A DNA stretch of 64,000 nt from an uncultured Brevibacillus sp. GTDB taxonomy: Bacteria; Bacillota; Bacilli; Brevibacillales; Brevibacillaceae. This document shows positions 51,636 through 62,598 of the stretch, one piece after another. Location of the stretch: assembly GCF_947502445.1 (NCBI RefSeq), contig NZ_CANMZW010000001.1:1-64000 (forward strand), given 5' to 3'. Position numbers and translations under genes: made by a program. The first letter of the stretch is position 1, and every line of letters starts with the position of its first letter. Below the pieces are notes generated by a model that was not told the DNA's origin, made no database searches, and saw nothing but the letters and a program-made list of their open reading frames with translations.

Positions 51636-52787
51636 ATGCATACAAGCTTGCCCCATGGAGGGTCTCTCGTTCATTTGTTGACAGACCGGCATGATGCAAA
51701 CAGGCTGCAAGGGATAAAAAAAGCCATTACCGTTGACAGGTGGACGCTGTCGGACATTGATTGCTTGGCAATCGGGGCTTTTTCTCCACTGACAGGCTTC
51801 CTCGGTGAAGCCGATTATCATTCGGTTGTAGAAACGATGAGGCTTGCAGACGGTACAATTTGGCCGCTGCCAGTCACGCTGGCGGTAGATGCAGCGGAGC
51901 ATGATGATTTACAGATCGGTGATCAGGTCCTTTTGCGCGGAGAAAATGGTGTCGATTATGCAGTGCTTCGGGTAAAGAGCCGCTATCAACCAGACAAAGC
52001 CCACGAAGCCGTGCAGGTCTTTCGCACGGATGATCTCGCTCATCCAGGTGTGAAGAAGCTATTTGACAAGCCTGATCTGTATTTGGGCGGACCGATAGAG
52101 GTATTGGAGCGACCACGTCCGGAGAGGTTCTCTGACTACTATTTGACTCCGCTCCAGACAAGAGAAATCTTTCGTTCAAAGGGCTGGAAGACGGTAGTGG
52201 GCTTTCAAACGCGCAACCCCGTCCACCGCGCTCATGAGTACATTCAAAAGGCGGCACTGGAAATTGTAGATGGGCTGTTTCTTAATCCCCTGATGGGTGA
52301 AACCAAATCAGATGATGTTCCAGCAGAAGTACGCATGAATAGCTATCTGACGCTTCTCGACAACTATTATCCGGCAAAGCGCGTGCTCTTGGCTGCCTTC
52401 CCCGCAGCGATGCGATACGCAGGGCCGCGAGAAGCTGTTTTTCATGCAATGGTACGTAAAAACTACGGCTGCACGCACTTTATCGTTGGACGTGATCATG
52501 CAGGAGTAGGCGATTATTACGGAACCTACGATGCCCAGCATATTTTTTCCGAATTCACTGCAGAGGAGCTGGGGATACAGCTGCTATTTTTTGAACACAG
52601 CTTTTACTGCACAGCCTGCCAGGGGATGGCGACTACGAAAACTTGCCCGCACGAAACTAACTATCACCTGACACTTTCTGGAACAAAAGTAAGGGAGATG
52701 CTGCGAAACAAAAAGACGCCACCCCCGGAATTCACTCGTCCAGAAGTCGCTAACATTTTGATCGAAGGTTTGCAAAACAAGGGGTAA
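51636..52787 (+). CDS. sat: Sulfate adenylyltransferase, 383 aa
   Basis: ATP sulfurylase of the dissimilatory/archaeal-bacterial homo-oligomeric type; makes adenylyl sulfate from sulfate and ATP. The nucleotidyl-transfer motif [32 protein letters not shown], a CxxC near the end ([14 protein letters not shown]) and the C-terminal [10 protein letters not shown] are present. GGAGGGGG precedes ATG 51636. It is 23 bases after cysH and forms a two-gene operon with it. Confidence 0.94.
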   Translation: MHTSLPHGGSLVHLLTDRHDANRLQGIKKAITVDRWTLSDIDCLAIGAFSPLTGFLGEADYHSVVETMRLADGTIWPLPVTLAVDAAEHDDLQIGDQVLLRGENGVDYAVLRVKSRYQPDKAHEAVQVFRTDDLAHPGVKKLFDKPDLYLGGPIEVLERPRPERFSDYYLTPLQTREIFRSKGWKTVVGFQTRNPVHRAHEYIQKAALEIVDGLFLNPLMGETKSDDVPAEVRMNSYLTLLDNYYPAKRVLLAAFPAAMRYAGPREAVFHAMVRKNYGCTHFIVGRDHAGVGDYYGTYDAQHIFSEFTAEELGIQLLFFEHSFYCTACQGMATTKTCPHETNYHLTLSGTKVREMLRNKKTPPPEFTRPEVANILIEGLQNKG

Positions 52788-52806
52788 AAAGCCTGAGAAA
52801 GTAGAC

Positions 52807-52834
52807 GGAGGGACACCAAAGCCCCTCCTTTTTT
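52807..52834 (+). terminator. Terminator after sat
   Basis: GGAGGG and CCCTCC flank a 10-base loop, followed by six T. Confidence 0.75.
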
Positions 52835-52958
52835 CTGTACAAACGAGGGACAAGAATAAGATGAAATGTATCCGCTTACAGCCAAAATCCGCGCTGTTAA
52901 GCCGTTTCCTACTGAGCATTCGTTCGGACGAAAGTCTCGAAAAATCTTTTTGTTTCCG

Positions 52959-52987
52959 TTGACACCCCCTAGGTGCCTAGCTATAAT
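52959..52987 (+). promoter_or_regulatory. Sigma-A promoter of the ilv-leu operon
   Basis: TTGACA (52959-52964), 17-base spacer and TATAAT (52982-52987): both boxes are perfect. Confidence 0.92.
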
Positions 52988-53016
52988 CAGACGTAACACT
53001 TTATATTCTGACAACA

Positions 53017-53035
53017 ACAATATTGAAAATATTGT
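53017..53035. promoter_or_regulatory. Perfect palindrome in the ilv leader
   Basis: ACAATATT, GAA, AATATTGT: 8-bp arms that match exactly, about 25-45 bases after transcription start. It partly resembles the CodY box (11 of 15 positions) and would act as a roadblock operator. Confidence 0.45.
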
Positions 53036-53040
53036 TTTAA

Positions 53041-53333
53041 TAGTAGGCTAAGACGAGGATGGTGCACGTTACCCCTTTTACAGAGAGCCCTGGTTGCTGA
53101 GAAACGGGTATAGGGTACGATGCATTGCTCACCTCCGAGCCGTTTTGCTGAAATCTACATCACGTAGGCAGTAGGCCAAACCGATTAACACCCGTTAGCG
53201 TGTTACAGTCCACATTAGTTGTGACTGGCTGAGATCGGCTGCCGCGAGGCGTCGATAAAGTTGGGTGGTACCGCGAACCCTTTCGCCCCAAAAGACATGG
53301 AAAAAGAACCGTGTCGGGGCGAAAGGGTTTTTC
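53041..53333 (+). promoter_or_regulatory. T-box leader of ilv-leu (leucine)
   Basis: The T-box core GGGTGGTACCGCG lies at 53263-53275, followed by the terminator 53276-53333 (ACCCTTTCGCCCC paired with GGGGCGAAAGGGT, then T run). CTC in GCATTGCTCACCTCC near 53127 is the likely leucine specifier, as in the Bacillus subtilis ilv-leu leader. Uncharged tRNA-Leu would switch on the operon. The 5' boundary is approximate. Confidence 0.9.
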
Positions 53334-53388
53334 TATGTGTCTATAGTTATTTACAATACCTGCTTAAGAAGTGGGAGGAGGAGAAGAA

Positions 53389-55125
53389 ATGAGTGTTGAA
53401 ATGGCCGAATTGCAGAAAAAGAACGGCATTCCACCGATTCAGTTCGGTGAAGAAGTAACAGGAGCAGAAACGCTCTTGCGCTGTCTCATTCTGGAGCAGG
53501 TTGAATACATCTTTGGTTATCCGGGTGGGGCTGTACTCCCTATTTACGATTCGCTGTACGGGAGCTACTTCAAGCACATTTTGACCCGACACGAGCAGGG
53601 AGCCATCCACGCTGCCGACGGGTATGCTCGTGCAACCGGCAAGCCTGGCGTATGTATCGCCACTTCTGGTCCAGGAGCAACGAACCTGGTTACCGGGATC
53701 GCCACAGCCCAAATGGACTCGGTTCCATTGGTTTGCATCACCGGTAACGTAGCACAATCTCTTATTGGAACAGATGCTTTCCAAGAGGCAAATATCACAG
53801 GGATTACCATCCCGATCACCAAGCACAGCTACTTCGTTCGCGATATCCGCGATTTGCCGCGAGTCGTGAAAGAAGCGTTCCACATCGCGACAACTGGTCG
53901 CCCAGGTCCAGTCCTGATCGACATTCCAAAAGATGTCGCCAATGCGAAAGCACCGTTCACGTATCCAGACAAAGTGGAGATTCGCGGATACCATGATACG
54001 CTTGTCCCAAGTGATGAAGAAGTGCAGGCATTTGTCCAGGCGATTGGTGAAGCGAAGCGACCGGTCATTTTGGCGGGAGGAGGAATTATCGCTTCCAAGG
54101 CAGAAGCAGAGCTCCTCGTTTTTGCAGAAAAGGCGCGCATCCCAGTAATCAACACCTTCATGGGACTGGGCGGATTCCCGGGTACACATGAATTGTCACT
54201 CGCGATGCCAGGCATGCACGGAAACTACACGGCGAACCAAGCGTTGCTCAATGCAGACTGTGTCATCGGTCTGGGCGCTCGCTTCGATGACCGGATCACG
54301 ATGGGACGCACAAAAGAGTTCGCTCCAAAAGCACGAATCGTCCACGTAGATATCGATCCGGCAGAGCTCGGGAAAAACGTAGAGACACTCGTAACGGTGG
54401 CTGGCGATGTGAAAAGCACGCTGGCAAAAGCGATTCCACTGGCGCGCACATGCGATTCCGAAACGTGGATCAGTCAGTTGAAGGAATGGCAGGCACAGCA
54501 CCCGTACAAGTACAAAAAAGACGGCGAAGTATTAAAGCCACAAGCAGTGATTGAGCTTTTGTACAACTCCACAGATGGGGAAGCGATCGTCACAACAGAC
54601 GTTGGACAACACCAGATGTGGACAGCTCAATACTACAAGTTCAAGCATCCGCGCTCGTTCATCTCCTCCGGAGGTCTCGGAACGATGGGCTTTGGCTTCC
54701 CAGCTGCAATTGGCGCACAAATCGCTCACCCGGATCGCACGGTTATCTCCGTGGTTGGGGACGGAGGCTTCCAGATGACCAATCAGGAGCTGGCGATTGT
54801 CTCTCAATACAATATTCCGGTGAAGGTAGCGATTGTGAACAACCAATGCTTGGGAATGGTTCGTCAATGGCAAGAGCTGTTCTATGATAACCGCTACAGC
54901 CAGATCGACCTGACCTGCAGCCCGGATTTCGTCAAACTGGCGGAAGCGTATGGTGTCAAAGGCTTGCGTGCAACCACTCCACAAGAGGCCGAAGCCGTTT
55001 GGGCAGAAGCACTGCGTCACGATGGTCCGGTAGTCGTTGACTTCCGTGTAGCACAGGAGGAAAACGTGTATCCGATGGTAGCATCAGGCGACACATTAGA
55101 TCAGATGGAATTGGGGGACGACTAG
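53389..55125 (+). CDS. ilvB: Acetolactate synthase large subunit, 578 aa
   Basis: Thiamine-diphosphate enzyme for the common first step of branched-chain amino acid synthesis. It shows the catalytic-glutamate region RHEQGAIHAADGYARATG, the FAD-domain segments, and the TPP/Mg motif VVGDGGFQMTNQELAIVSQY near residues 460-490. GGAGGAGAAG precedes the ATG at 53389. First gene of ilvB-ilvN-ilvC-leuA-leuB, controlled by the T-box leader. Confidence 0.96.
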   Translation: MSVEMAELQKKNGIPPIQFGEEVTGAETLLRCLILEQVEYIFGYPGGAVLPIYDSLYGSYFKHILTRHEQGAIHAADGYARATGKPGVCIATSGPGATNLVTGIATAQMDSVPLVCITGNVAQSLIGTDAFQEANITGITIPITKHSYFVRDIRDLPRVVKEAFHIATTGRPGPVLIDIPKDVANAKAPFTYPDKVEIRGYHDTLVPSDEEVQAFVQAIGEAKRPVILAGGGIIASKAEAELLVFAEKARIPVINTFMGLGGFPGTHELSLAMPGMHGNYTANQALLNADCVIGLGARFDDRITMGRTKEFAPKARIVHVDIDPAELGKNVETLVTVAGDVKSTLAKAIPLARTCDSETWISQLKEWQAQHPYKYKKDGEVLKPQAVIELLYNSTDGEAIVTTDVGQHQMWTAQYYKFKHPRSFISSGGLGTMGFGFPAAIGAQIAHPDRTVISVVGDGGFQMTNQELAIVSQYNIPVKVAIVNNQCLGMVRQWQELFYDNRYSQIDLTCSPDFVKLAEAYGVKGLRATTPQEAEAVWAEALRHDGPVVVDFRVAQEENVYPMVASGDTLDQMELGDD

Positions 55126-55126
55126 G

Positions 55127-55633
55127 ATGCAGCAACATACCATTTCCGTACTCGTCAACGACCAGCCAGGCGTTTTGACCCGAGTAGCAACACTGTTTGG
55201 TCAGCGCGGTTTCAACATCGACAGCATTACGGTTGGAGGTACAGAGGAGCAGGGGCTGTCCCGGATGATCATCTCGACCGGGGGAGATGACCGGCAGATC
55301 CATCAGTTAATGAAGCAGCTCTACAAATTAATTGATGTCATCTCCGTAGTCAACCTCAGCGAGAACCCTTATGTCTCGAGGGAGCTTGCACTGATCAAGG
55401 TGAGTGCATCACCTAGCCAGCTTGCAGAGCTAAACGGGATTGTCGAGCCGTTCCGCGCAGCGATCGTTGATGTGGGCCCAAGCTCGCTGATCGTACAAGT
55501 AACGGGAGATACCGAAAAGATTGACGCGCTTCTTGTTCTTTTGCAAAGCTACGGCGTTCTCGAATTGACGAGAACAGGCTCTGTAGCCATGGCGCGTAGT
55601 ATTGTTCCAGCAACAGCCGCAGCAACGGTTTAA
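55127..55633 (+). CDS. ilvN: Acetolactate synthase small subunit, 168 aa
   Basis: Regulatory subunit that confers valine feedback and raises activity of IlvB. The N-terminal ACT domain is clear (ISVLVNDQPGVLTRVATLFG then RGFNIDSITVGGTE), followed by the C-terminal small-subunit domain. The ATG is one base past the ilvB stop. Also named ilvH in many genomes. Confidence 0.95.
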   Translation: MQQHTISVLVNDQPGVLTRVATLFGQRGFNIDSITVGGTEEQGLSRMIISTGGDDRQIHQLMKQLYKLIDVISVVNLSENPYVSRELALIKVSASPSQLAELNGIVEPFRAAIVDVGPSSLIVQVTGDTEKIDALLVLLQSYGVLELTRTGSVAMARSIVPATAAATV

Positions 55634-55690
55634 ATTGCAAAATTCAGAATTGAAATTCAAACTAACATTATTTTTAGGGAGGCTATACAA

Positions 55691-56713
55691 ATGGTAAAAA
55701 TGTATTATGAAGCAGACGTAAAACAAGAGGCACTGCGTGGTAAAACAATCGCAATCATCGGCTACGGTAGCCAAGGTCATGCGCAAGCACAAAACCTGCG
55801 CGAAAGTGGTTATAAAGTAGTAGTAGGTCTGCGCCCAGGAAAGTCTTGGGATGTAGCAGTAAAAGACGGTTTCGAAGTACTGACTGTAGCAGAAGCTGCA
55901 AAACGTGCAGACCTCATCCAAATCCTGCTGCCAGACGAGCGTCAAGCAGATGTATACCGTCAAGAAATCGCTCCAAACCTGAAAGCTGGTTCCACTCTGT
56001 GCTTCTCCCATGGTTTCAACGTTCACTTTGCTCAAATCGTACCACCAGCTGACATCGATGTTATCCTGGCAGCTCCAAAAAGCCCGGGTCACCTGGTTCG
56101 CCGTGTTTACCAAGAAGGCTTTGGCGTTCCTGGCCTGATCGCAATCCACCAAGACGTGACTGGCAATGCGAAAGACATCGCTCTCGCATACGCAAGCGGT
56201 ATCGGTTGCACACGCGCTGGCGTAATCGAAACAAGCTTCCGTGAAGAAACAGAAACAGACCTGTTCGGTGAGCAAGCAGTATTGTGTGGTGGCGCAAGCG
56301 AGCTGGTTAAAGCTGGTTTCGACACATTGGTAGAAGCGGGATATGCTCCTGAAATGGCGTACTTCGAGTGCTTGCATGAGCTGAAGCTGATCGTTGACCT
56401 GATGTATGAGGGTGGCCTCGCTCGTATGCGTTACTCCATCTCCGACACAGCTGAGTACGGTGACTACAGCATCGGTCGTCGCATCATCACAGACGAAACT
56501 CGCAAAGAAATGAAAAAAGTTCTGACAGAAATTCAAGATGGTACATTCGCACGCAACTGGATCTTGGAAAACCAAGCTAACCGCCCTGGCTTCACTTCCC
56601 GTCGCCGCCTCGAATCCGAGCATGGCATCGAGGTAGTAGGTGAGCAGCTGCGTGGCATGATGTCTTGGCTGAACAAAGAGACCAAAAAAGAAGAAGCGAA
56701 AATCGGTCAATAA
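55691..56713 (+). CDS. ilvC: Ketol-acid reductoisomerase, 340 aa
   Basis: NADPH- and Mg-dependent second step of isoleucine/valine synthesis. The nucleotide-binding [40 protein letters not shown] and the metal-binding [16 protein letters not shown] and [17 protein letters not shown] are all present. It is a class I (short) enzyme by length. AGGGAGG precedes the ATG. Confidence 0.97.
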   Translation: MVKMYYEADVKQEALRGKTIAIIGYGSQGHAQAQNLRESGYKVVVGLRPGKSWDVAVKDGFEVLTVAEAAKRADLIQILLPDERQADVYRQEIAPNLKAGSTLCFSHGFNVHFAQIVPPADIDVILAAPKSPGHLVRRVYQEGFGVPGLIAIHQDVTGNAKDIALAYASGIGCTRAGVIETSFREETETDLFGEQAVLCGGASELVKAGFDTLVEAGYAPEMAYFECLHELKLIVDLMYEGGLARMRYSISDTAEYGDYSIGRRIITDETRKEMKKVLTEIQDGTFARNWILENQANRPGFTSRRRLESEHGIEVVGEQLRGMMSWLNKETKKEEAKIGQ

Positions 56714-56769
56714 TAAACAGGCTCACAAGATATATATAATGTAGGAAAAAATGTGGAGGTGAAAAGTTC

Positions 56770-58305
56770 ATGCGGACCATTGAGATTTTTGATACAACAC
56801 TACGTGACGGGGAGCAGTCTCCAGGCGTCAACATCAGCACGAACGAAAAGGTGGAGATCGCCCTTCAACTCGAAAAGCTGGGAGTAAACAGAATTGAGGC
56901 GGGCTTCGCAGCTGCTTCCCCAGGTGACCAAAAGTCTGTGGCCGAAGTGGCGAAGCGGGTGAAAAATTCCACCATCGTCAGCCTGGCACGTGCCGTCAAA
57001 GACGACATGGATAAGGCATACGAAGCGCTACGCAACGCGCAAAACGCATCCCTCCACGTCTTTCTTGCAACATCACCGATCCACCGTCAGTTCAAGTTGA
57101 ACATGAGCAAGGAGCAAGTCCTTGCTCGTGCAGTGGAAGCAGTCACGTATGCGAAAAAGTACTTCACGGAAGTACAATTTTCCGCAGAGGACGCGGCACG
57201 TACAGAAATCGACTTTTTGGCGGAAGTAGTAGAGGCAGTCATCAAAGCGGGCGCTACGACAGTCAACATTCCGGATACGGTGGGCTATATGACACCGTAT
57301 CAGTACGGAAACATTTTCCGTGAATTGAGGCAGCGTGTTCCGGCTACTGAAAATATTCGTCTGAGCTGTCACTGCCATGACGACCTCGGTATGGCTGTAG
57401 CAAACAGCCTGGCTGCGGTAGAAGGCGGGGCAACACAGGTAGAAGGAACGATCAATGGTATCGGCGAACGTGCTGGTAATGCTGCGCTGGAAGAAGTAGC
57501 ACTGGCGCTCGAAACACGCAAGGATTACTATCAGGCGACTACCAAGCTGCATCTGAAGGAAATTGCTCGTACCAGCCAGTTGGTAAGCCGCTTGACTGGT
57601 ATGATCGTTCCGGGGAACAAAGCAGTAGTAGGTGCGAACGCCTTTGCACACGAATCCGGGATTCATCAGGACGGCGTGCTGAAGGAAGTTACGACGTATG
57701 AGATTATTCGTCCTGAGTCCGTTGGCTTCAAGTCGAACAAACTGGTCCTTGGCAAGCATTCCGGACGCCATGCGTTCAAGGAAAAGCTCGTAGACCTGGG
57801 CTATCACCTCGAGCAGGAAGAGGTAAACGCGGCATTCGCAGCGTTCAAGGTGCTGTGCGACAAGAAGAAGGAAATCAGTGACGACGATATTCTCGCCCTC
57901 GTCGATGCCAAAATGGTACGCGGTCCGGAAGCATTCCAGCTGGAGTCCGTTCAGCTTGCCTATGGCAACATTTCCGTACCGACAGCGAGTGTACGTCTGG
58001 CTCGTCCGGACGGCTCTGTTGTGGAAGAGGCAGCGTGCGGCAATGGTTCGGTCGATTCGATCTACAAAGCGATTGACCGTGCAACAGGTGAAGATGTAAC
58101 CCTTGTTGATTACAAAATCCTTTCCGTAACACATGGAAAAGATGCATTGGGTGAAGTATTCGTCCGCCTGCAACAGGGTGATTTGACTGTGACAGGACGC
58201 GGTGTCAGCACAGACGTACTGGAAGCGAGCGCGATTGCTTACGTCAGAGCAATCAACAAGATTTTGGAGCGCCGTGGAGAGTCCGTGCCCGTAGCTGCGA
58301 ACTAA
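56770..58305 (+). CDS. leuA: 2-isopropylmalate synthase, 511 aa
   Basis: Condenses acetyl-CoA with 2-oxoisovalerate, the committed leucine step. [17 protein letters not shown], the metal site [37 protein letters not shown] and [12 protein letters not shown] mark the catalytic domain (residues 1-390). The C-terminal LeuA domain gives leucine feedback. GGAGGTG precedes the ATG. Confidence 0.96.
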   Translation: MRTIEIFDTTLRDGEQSPGVNISTNEKVEIALQLEKLGVNRIEAGFAAASPGDQKSVAEVAKRVKNSTIVSLARAVKDDMDKAYEALRNAQNASLHVFLATSPIHRQFKLNMSKEQVLARAVEAVTYAKKYFTEVQFSAEDAARTEIDFLAEVVEAVIKAGATTVNIPDTVGYMTPYQYGNIFRELRQRVPATENIRLSCHCHDDLGMAVANSLAAVEGGATQVEGTINGIGERAGNAALEEVALALETRKDYYQATTKLHLKEIARTSQLVSRLTGMIVPGNKAVVGANAFAHESGIHQDGVLKEVTTYEIIRPESVGFKSNKLVLGKHSGRHAFKEKLVDLGYHLEQEEVNAAFAAFKVLCDKKKEISDDDILALVDAKMVRGPEAFQLESVQLAYGNISVPTASVRLARPDGSVVEEAACGNGSVDSIYKAIDRATGEDVTLVDYKILSVTHGKDALGEVFVRLQQGDLTVTGRGVSTDVLEASAIAYVRAINKILERRGESVPVAAN

Positions 58306-58389
58306 CACAAATTGATCGGCAACTGGATAGGAACGACAAGAGCCAGTAGGAACTGCAAACCACTACAGAAAAGAAAAGCGGGATAAACG

Positions 58390-59484
58390 ATGAAGAAAAA
58401 TTATCGCATCGCCGTTCTTCCGGGAGACGGTATTGGACCGGAGATTATGCAGGAAGCGGTCAAAGTCCTCACCCTCGTTGGGGAACGGGAAGGGGTCACT
58501 TTTACATGTGAAGAAGGCCGTATCGGTGGAATCGCAATCGATACGGATGGAACACCATTGCCAGAAGAAACGATTACGCTGACCAAGCAGGCAGACGCTG
58601 TTCTGCTTGGAGCGGTTGGGGGTCCGAAATGGGATCAAAATCCGGGACATTTGCGCCCGGAAACAGGTCTTCTTGGAATTCGCAAAGCGCTGGGTCTGTT
58701 TGCCAACATTCGTCCAGCTACCATGCACAGCTCTCTGGTGGATGCCTCATCGTTGAAGCCGGAAGTCGTTTCGGGCGTAGATTTGATCGTGGTTCGTGAG
58801 CTGACCGGAGGCATTTACTTCGGGGAGAAAAAGCGCTACGATGGCCCAAACGGTGAAGTAGCTGAAGACCAATGCATCTATAATGAAGCAGAAGTAGAAC
58901 GGATTATCCGTGTCGGCTTTGACATTGCTCGCAAGCGTCAAAAGCGACTGGTATCTGTTGACAAGGCAAACGTGCTGGAAAGCTCCCGCCTCTGGCGCAA
59001 GGTAGCTGAGCGTGTAGCAAAAGACTATCCGGATGTTGAGCTTTCTCACCAGCTGGTAGACTCTTGCGCCATGCAGCTCGTACGCGCACCAAAACAGTTT
59101 GACGTCATCGTGACTGAAAACATGTTTGGAGATATTTTAAGCGACCAGGCAGCCATGCTTACCGGCTCCATCGGTATGCTCTCATCCGCAAGCCTCGCTG
59201 CTGGCAGCTTCGGATTGTATGAACCGGTACACGGCTCTGCACCTGACATTGCTGGCCAAGGCATTGCCAACCCACTTGCAACCATCCTCTCTGTAGCGAT
59301 GATGCTTCGTCTCTCTCTGGAGATGGATGAAGCAGCAGCAGCTGTTGAGAATGCTGTGTGGTCCGTGCTGGAAGCAGGTCATCGCACTGGCGATATCGCT
59401 TCTGACCGCAGCAAGGCCATCGGTACGCTTGAGATGGGACAGCTGGTTCGTGACGAGCTGGCGAAGCTTCTGCCACAGAAATAA
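58390..59484 (+). CDS. leuB: 3-isopropylmalate dehydrogenase, 364 aa
   Basis: NAD-dependent oxidative decarboxylation in leucine synthesis. [71 protein letters not shown] and [18 protein letters not shown] cover the family pattern. Last gene of the operon in the window; leuC and leuD do not follow, unlike the common Bacillus order. Confidence 0.96.
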   Translation: MKKNYRIAVLPGDGIGPEIMQEAVKVLTLVGEREGVTFTCEEGRIGGIAIDTDGTPLPEETITLTKQADAVLLGAVGGPKWDQNPGHLRPETGLLGIRKALGLFANIRPATMHSSLVDASSLKPEVVSGVDLIVVRELTGGIYFGEKKRYDGPNGEVAEDQCIYNEAEVERIIRVGFDIARKRQKRLVSVDKANVLESSRLWRKVAERVAKDYPDVELSHQLVDSCAMQLVRAPKQFDVIVTENMFGDILSDQAAMLTGSIGMLSSASLAAGSFGLYEPVHGSAPDIAGQGIANPLATILSVAMMLRLSLEMDEAAAAVENAVWSVLEAGHRTGDIASDRSKAIGTLEMGQLVRDELAKLLPQK

Positions 59485-59488
59485 AAGC

Positions 59489-59537
59489 AAAAACCCTGCC
59501 AATCATCTTCGCTTGAGATGGTCGGCAGGGTTTTTTT
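59489..59537. terminator. Bidirectional terminator between leuB and ktrB
   Basis: AAACCCTGCC pairs with GGCAGGGTTT with an inner CATCTT/GAGATG stem, with T runs on both strands. Confidence 0.85.
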
Positions 59538-59546
59538 CGTGCTCAC

Positions 59547-60893
59547 TTACCCGATTGTGATCTTTCCTTTGGGGTAACGGTAATATTCTTTTTGCTTACG
59601 CTGTGCCAGGGCAAAAGCGATAGTCAGTGGTCCAACCCGACCTGCAAACATCGTGAGGACGATCAGGCATTTTCCAATTGGCGAAAGCATCGGCGTAAGT
59701 CCCATAGATAAGCCGGTCGTGGCAAAAGCTGATGTCACTTCAAACAGTACCATCTGAAACGTGGCTCCAGGCTCCGTGATGGACAACGCCATCGTCATCG
59801 CCATCACAATGAAGAGTCCGATCATCGTCACGGTTAACGACTTGTAAATTATGTGTGGCAAAATCCGTTGGCGAAAAAAGATCACATCTTCTTTTCCTTT
59901 TATTTGCGCGATAACGGCACCAATCAATGTAGCAAACGTTGTCGTTTTGATACCGCCCCCGGTCGAGCCAGGAGAAGCGCCAATAAACATCAACAGAATG
60001 ATTAGAAACAGGGAAGACTGGTGCATGTCGCCGATATTCAGCGTATTGGACCCTGCCGTACGTGCAGTAACAGATTGATACAACGAGCCGAGTACTTTGC
60101 CCATAAACGACAGTGGCTTCAACGTATTTGGGTTTGTATATTCAAGTATAAAGATGAGGGCCGTACCCCCAACTACCAAAAAAGCGGTTGTTGCCAAAAC
60201 TACTTTTGTATGTAGAGACAGTCGGTGTGTACGCCGGTAATCGTACACTTCGCTAACGACGAGGAAGCCGATCCCTCCCACAATAATCAATGCGCACACA
60301 ACGAGTGTGACGAGCGGATCATCTACATAAGAAGTCAGACTTGAGAAGTCGCCCATCAAATCAAAGCCAGCATTGTTGAAATTGGAGATCGCATGAAAAA
60401 AGCCGAAGTAAATCGCCTTGCCGAGCGGAAAATCAAAGGCAAACCGGATGGAGAGAAGAACGCCACCGATAAGCTCGGCCAAAGCAGTAAAGATCAAAAT
60501 CATTTTGGCCAAACGGACTACACCCTCCATGGAGATATGATTCAACGATTCTTGAAGGATGAGTCGCTCGCGCAAAGAGATTTTTTTACGCATGATCAGG
60601 GCAAAGAAGGTGGCTAGCGTCATAAAGCCGAGGCCGCCAATCTGGATAAGGGACAGGATCACAAGCTGACCAAATAACGTAAAAGTGGTTCCTGTATCTA
60701 CTACGACGAGTCCGGTCACACAGGTAGCCGATGTCGCAGTAAACAAAGCATCCAGCCAGGGCAATCCTAGCCCGTTTACTGTCGCAGAGGGAAGCGTTAA
60801 GAGTGTAGTCCCGATAAGGATAATCAAAGCAAATCCAATCACCAGTGTCTTTGGGGGATCAAGATGAAGCTTCTCTACGATTTTTTTGATCAT
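59547..60893 (-). CDS. ktrB: Ktr-type potassium transporter membrane subunit, 448 aa
   Basis: K+ (or K+/Na+) uptake channel-like transporter of the TrkH/KtrB family with four M1-P-M2 repeats. Each selectivity-filter glycine can be placed (SATCVTGL, NFNNAGFDL, TARTAGSNT, FATTGLSMGL). The N-terminus starts directly with the first span, as in KtrB. The cytoplasmic regulator KtrA or KtrC is not nearby, so the gene could equally be called ktrD. GAGG precedes the ATG weakly. Confidence 0.9.
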   Translation of the reverse strand: MIKKIVEKLHLDPPKTLVIGFALIILIGTTLLTLPSATVNGLGLPWLDALFTATSATCVTGLVVVDTGTTFTLFGQLVILSLIQIGGLGFMTLATFFALIMRKKISLRERLILQESLNHISMEGVVRLAKMILIFTALAELIGGVLLSIRFAFDFPLGKAIYFGFFHAISNFNNAGFDLMGDFSSLTSYVDDPLVTLVVCALIIVGGIGFLVVSEVYDYRRTHRLSLHTKVVLATTAFLVVGGTALIFILEYTNPNTLKPLSFMGKVLGSLYQSVTARTAGSNTLNIGDMHQSSLFLIILLMFIGASPGSTGGGIKTTTFATLIGAVIAQIKGKEDVIFFRQRILPHIIYKSLTVTMIGLFIVMAMTMALSITEPGATFQMVLFEVTSAFATTGLSMGLTPMLSPIGKCLIVLTMFAGRVGPLTIAFALAQRKQKEYYRYPKGKITIG

Positions 60894-60982
60894 ATTTGGT
60901 TTTACCTCGACTTTTTATCGATTCTCTACTTGTAGCGGAATAGAAACTGCACGCCTCTTAGTATGGCACTTCTTTCAATAAA

Positions 60983-62425
60983 TTACCGGATGAGTGCAGC
61001 GCCCAACCGATGCAGCCAGTGCTTCAGCTCGCGCTCCTCCATCGGTGCCAGCGGGAAGCGAACGGCTGGGCGACGCAAGCAATCGTCTGGTTCATCTGCA
61101 ACTCGAAACGCATGGCCGCCAGTCAGTTCAAGACCTTCTTCCTTGAGCATGGCAATCACTCGATCTTCCACTTCTGTAGCCTTGGAGGTAGGATTCCCCC
61201 ATTCAATCCACGTATTTAATCCGCCTGAGATCGGATACATGCTTGCGTGGGAGGGGAGAGCCTGACGTTTTTCTTGCCAGATCCGTAAAAAGCGTTCATG
61301 GAACAAGGCGCGCCTGTCAGCGAGGTACACCTCGGAAAACCACGGATCATCGAGCAGACGGACAGCAGCCTCCACGACGAGCAGGGAAGGCTCAGCGCCC
61401 GTCATTGAGACGATTTGACGGTACCGCTCCAGCTCATCCTCTTTTAGATCAGAAGGCAGGAGCAAGACACCCAGCTGTAAGTCGCGGGCCAATGTTTTCG
61501 ATAAGGAGTGGAGGTAGTAGACCTCGACAGAGCTTTCCTTTTCTCGCGCCAATTGGTAGAGCGGGTGGCTCGGGTGTTCAAACCATAAATCTCCGTAATG
61601 ATCATTCTCCACAAGCCTGACGTTATGCCGCTTGGCCCAGTCGAGAATCTCTTCCTTGCGTTCTTCGGAATAGCTGATTCCGGTAGGGAAGTGATAATGC
61701 GGGTTGATCAAAAGCCAGTTGGCAGGATAATGCTCCTGCTCGTTATCCAGTGCTTCGATCGATACACCCTCGTCATCCATTTTGATCGGACGCACCGTAA
61801 TCCCGCATTGACTTAGCAAGCGTAGAAAGACCGGATAGCTGTATTCCTCGACGTAGACGACATCACGTGCATTCATGATGCGTTGTGCGAGAAAGGCAAA
61901 GCCACTCGTGCTTCTGTTAAACAACAACAGTCGTTCCGGATAATGCGGCAGTCCGCGACGACGGAGGTGATCCGCAAACACCTTGGCAGCCTGAGCACGT
62001 CTGATTTTCTTTTGTGCGGATGGTTCATCCAAGACAGTCAGACTTTCGTAAAAAGCCCCTCGCAGTCGCTTAACGAGCTCTTCGCCAGGCCGCGGGGACG
62101 AATCTGCGAGTGAAGCGATGGGGATATCAGTTAGCGGCAAACGATTTTCCAGACGAGCTTCCTTTGCCTGCTGAGTCAAATAATACCCCTTGCCATGCAC
62201 GGCTTCCAGCCAGCCCTCCATAGCGAGATGATCGTATGCTTTCTTTACTGTTTCCAGCGAGCAGCCGCTGACTGTTTTCATATCACGCAGCGAAATGAGC
62301 TGTTGTCCGTCCACGAGAAAGGCCCCGCGTAAAATGGCTGTTTGCAATTGCTCTGCAAGCTGTACGTAAATGGGCGTGTGGGATTGTTTATGGAAATGAA
62401 AAGAGAAAAAAGGGCGGTTTGTCAT
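60983..62425 (-). CDS. MocR-family regulator (GntR HTH plus aminotransferase domain), 480 aa
   Basis: Residues 15-85 are a GntR winged helix (PIYVQLAEQLQTAILRGAFL, SLRDMKTVSGCSLETVKKAY). From about residue 125 a fold-type I aminotransferase-like domain follows, with NPHYHFPTG, VENDHYGDLWF and the PLP-lysine region LHSLSKTLARDLQLGVLLLP. Such proteins sense PLP or an amino-acid adduct and regulate vitamin or amine metabolism. The target is unknown. AGGAGG precedes the ATG. Confidence 0.9.
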   Translation of the reverse strand: MTNRPFFSFHFHKQSHTPIYVQLAEQLQTAILRGAFLVDGQQLISLRDMKTVSGCSLETVKKAYDHLAMEGWLEAVHGKGYYLTQQAKEARLENRLPLTDIPIASLADSSPRPGEELVKRLRGAFYESLTVLDEPSAQKKIRRAQAAKVFADHLRRRGLPHYPERLLLFNRSTSGFAFLAQRIMNARDVVYVEEYSYPVFLRLLSQCGITVRPIKMDDEGVSIEALDNEQEHYPANWLLINPHYHFPTGISYSEERKEEILDWAKRHNVRLVENDHYGDLWFEHPSHPLYQLAREKESSVEVYYLHSLSKTLARDLQLGVLLLPSDLKEDELERYRQIVSMTGAEPSLLVVEAAVRLLDDPWFSEVYLADRRALFHERFLRIWQEKRQALPSHASMYPISGGLNTWIEWGNPTSKATEVEDRVIAMLKEEGLELTGGHAFRVADEPDDCLRRPAVRFPLAPMEERELKHWLHRLGAALIR

Positions 62426-62598
62426 CCGGCCACGCCTCCTTGTCGATCAAAAATAGCAGTCATCAGCATTATATAGGAAAGAGAACCAACTAGGGTATAG
62501 GGTTAGCATAATTTCTTCGGAGATGTGCCACAGGTAACAGGCCTCAGAAAATGGTATCATAAAGGAAGAGAAAGCCCAAGGAGCAGGAGGATGGCAGG

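Noticed and set aside
55633..55690. CodY box between ilvN and ilvC
   Set aside because: The AATTCAGAATT stretch matches the consensus at too few positions to call.
55430..56710. 426-codon antisense frame opposite ilvC
   Set aside because: Mirror of the highly biased ilvC codons; no homology recognised and no promoter.
57073..58308. 411-codon antisense frame opposite leuA
   Set aside because: Mirror frame of leuA with unlikely composition.
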